NCBI GenBank assembly: GCA_949297215.1
Contig: CASFRV010000001.1
Location: 1 to 64,000 of the forward strand
Direction: 5' to 3'
Length of the DNA: 64,000 nt
Source of the DNA: an uncultured Bacteroidales bacterium
Lineage (GTDB): Bacteria; Bacteroidota; Bacteroidia; Bacteroidales; Bacteroidaceae
Made by a program: the position numbers and the translations under genes. A model generated the notes under the pieces. The model had not been told where the DNA came from. It saw only the letters and a program-made list of their open reading frames with translations, and ran no database searches. Position 1 is the first letter of the stretch; each line of letters begins with the position of its first letter. Shown piece after piece: positions 63,755-64,000 of the stretch.

Positions 63755-64000
63755 ATGATATTATCGATGACGGGTTACGGCAAGGCCGATACCACTTATA
63801 ACGGAAAGAAGATACATGTCGAGGTAAAGTCGCTCAACGGAAAGAGTTTGGACGTGTCGATGCGTCTGGCCCCTTTGTATCGCGAGAAGGAGATGGAGCT
63901 CCGTCGTAAAACGGCCGCGGCTCTGGTGCGGGGCAAGGTTGATTTTACGCTTTGGGTGGAAAAGGAGCAGGCACAGGCCGGTGCGCCCATCAACGTCGAG
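63755..64000 (+). CDS. yicC: YicC-family protein, N-terminal part (cut by window edge)
   Basis: 82 residues are visible from the ATG at 63755 to the last base. The start MILSMTGYGKAD and the segment VEVKSLNGKSLDVSMRLAPLYREKEMELRR are the conserved N-terminus of the YicC family, endoribonuclease-type proteins linked to RNA turnover and stationary-phase survival in E. coli. Its promoter is the TTG-N20-TATCTTTG site at the end of the hairpin repeats (63643-63673), leaving a GC-rich leader of about 75 bases. Confidence 0.93.
   Translation, partial: MILSMTGYGKADTTYNGKKIHVEVKSLNGKSLDVSMRLAPLYREKEMELRRKTAAALVRGKVDFTLWVEKEQAQAGAPINVE

Overview
This is an ordinary-looking but GC-rich chromosomal window from a member of the phylum Bacteroidota, order Bacteroidales. 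Family level is uncertain; a Prevotellaceae or Bacteroidaceae relative is my guess. The evidence is direct in part: promoters follow the Bacteroidota form (TTG, 19-20 bases, TAnnTTTG), Shine-Dalgarno sites are weak, and several families are typical of the phylum (DUF4835, a long LptF/G-type permease, a GH77 enzyme with two starch-binding domains, the glycine-lipid pair glsA/glsB, a 7TM/AraC-type regulator, TPR proteins). The anaerobic pyruvate enzymes fit a gut or oral fermenter. I see no phage, insertion sequence, CRISPR array or rRNA operon.

Layout. 1-4.0 kb: accessory-type envelope genes: a TPR protein cut by the window edge, a decayed relative of it, an outer-membrane-barrel candidate, a small secreted protein and a thioredoxin-fold protein. 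Two of these units share a duplicated promoter/operator. 4.1-16.5 kb: the pyruvate node (pflB, nifJ, pta-ackA) with efp, an AAA ATPase and a repeat-rich zinc-ribbon membrane protein between them. 16.5-21.6 kb: TolC / HlyD / two ABC-2 permeases with no ATPase gene. 21.8-28.1 kb: pyrH, a MATE exporter, birA, an MmcQ/YjbR protein, yraN, divergent tadA, then tex and tRNA-Met. 29.2-34.3 kb: operon of an LptF/G-type permease, ribBA, a Bax-inhibitor-1 protein and an aminotransferase. 34.4-40.2 kb: CAT-like acyltransferase, a lipoprotein, a 7TM regulator divergent from glsA-glsB, and an Fe-type superoxide dismutase followed by a 54-residue rubredoxin. 40.2-46.3 kb: AICAR transformylase, malQ, a structured RNA candidate and guaA. 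46.9-54.9 kb: gapA, the oxidative TCA arm (acn-icd-gltA), and queD-queE plus a HAD-like protein. 55.0-62.6 kb: tRNA-Thr, then a minus-strand operon dnaN, exonuclease, coaBC, DUF4835, recN and a TPR/protease-fold protein. 63.75 kb to the end: 5' part of yicC.

How the genes fit together. Gap, PFL, PFOR, Pta and AckA form a glycolysis-to-acetate/formate route. Citrate synthase, aconitase and isocitrate dehydrogenase supply 2-oxoglutarate. The rest is mostly core housekeeping: nucleotides, riboflavin, CoA, queuosine, DNA replication and repair, and envelope lipids.

The unexplained structure lies between genes. The three longest gene-free stretches (13401-14215, 28439-29206, 62628-63754) each hold an array of about 21-bp units centred on CCATGG. 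Two of them also hold roughly 85-bp hairpin repeats that end exactly in the -7 promoter box of the next operon (dnaN, lptF-type, yicC). A second non-coding signal, a promoter-to-terminator unit at 44373-44643 with 5'-3' pairing, looks like a 6S-like small RNA.
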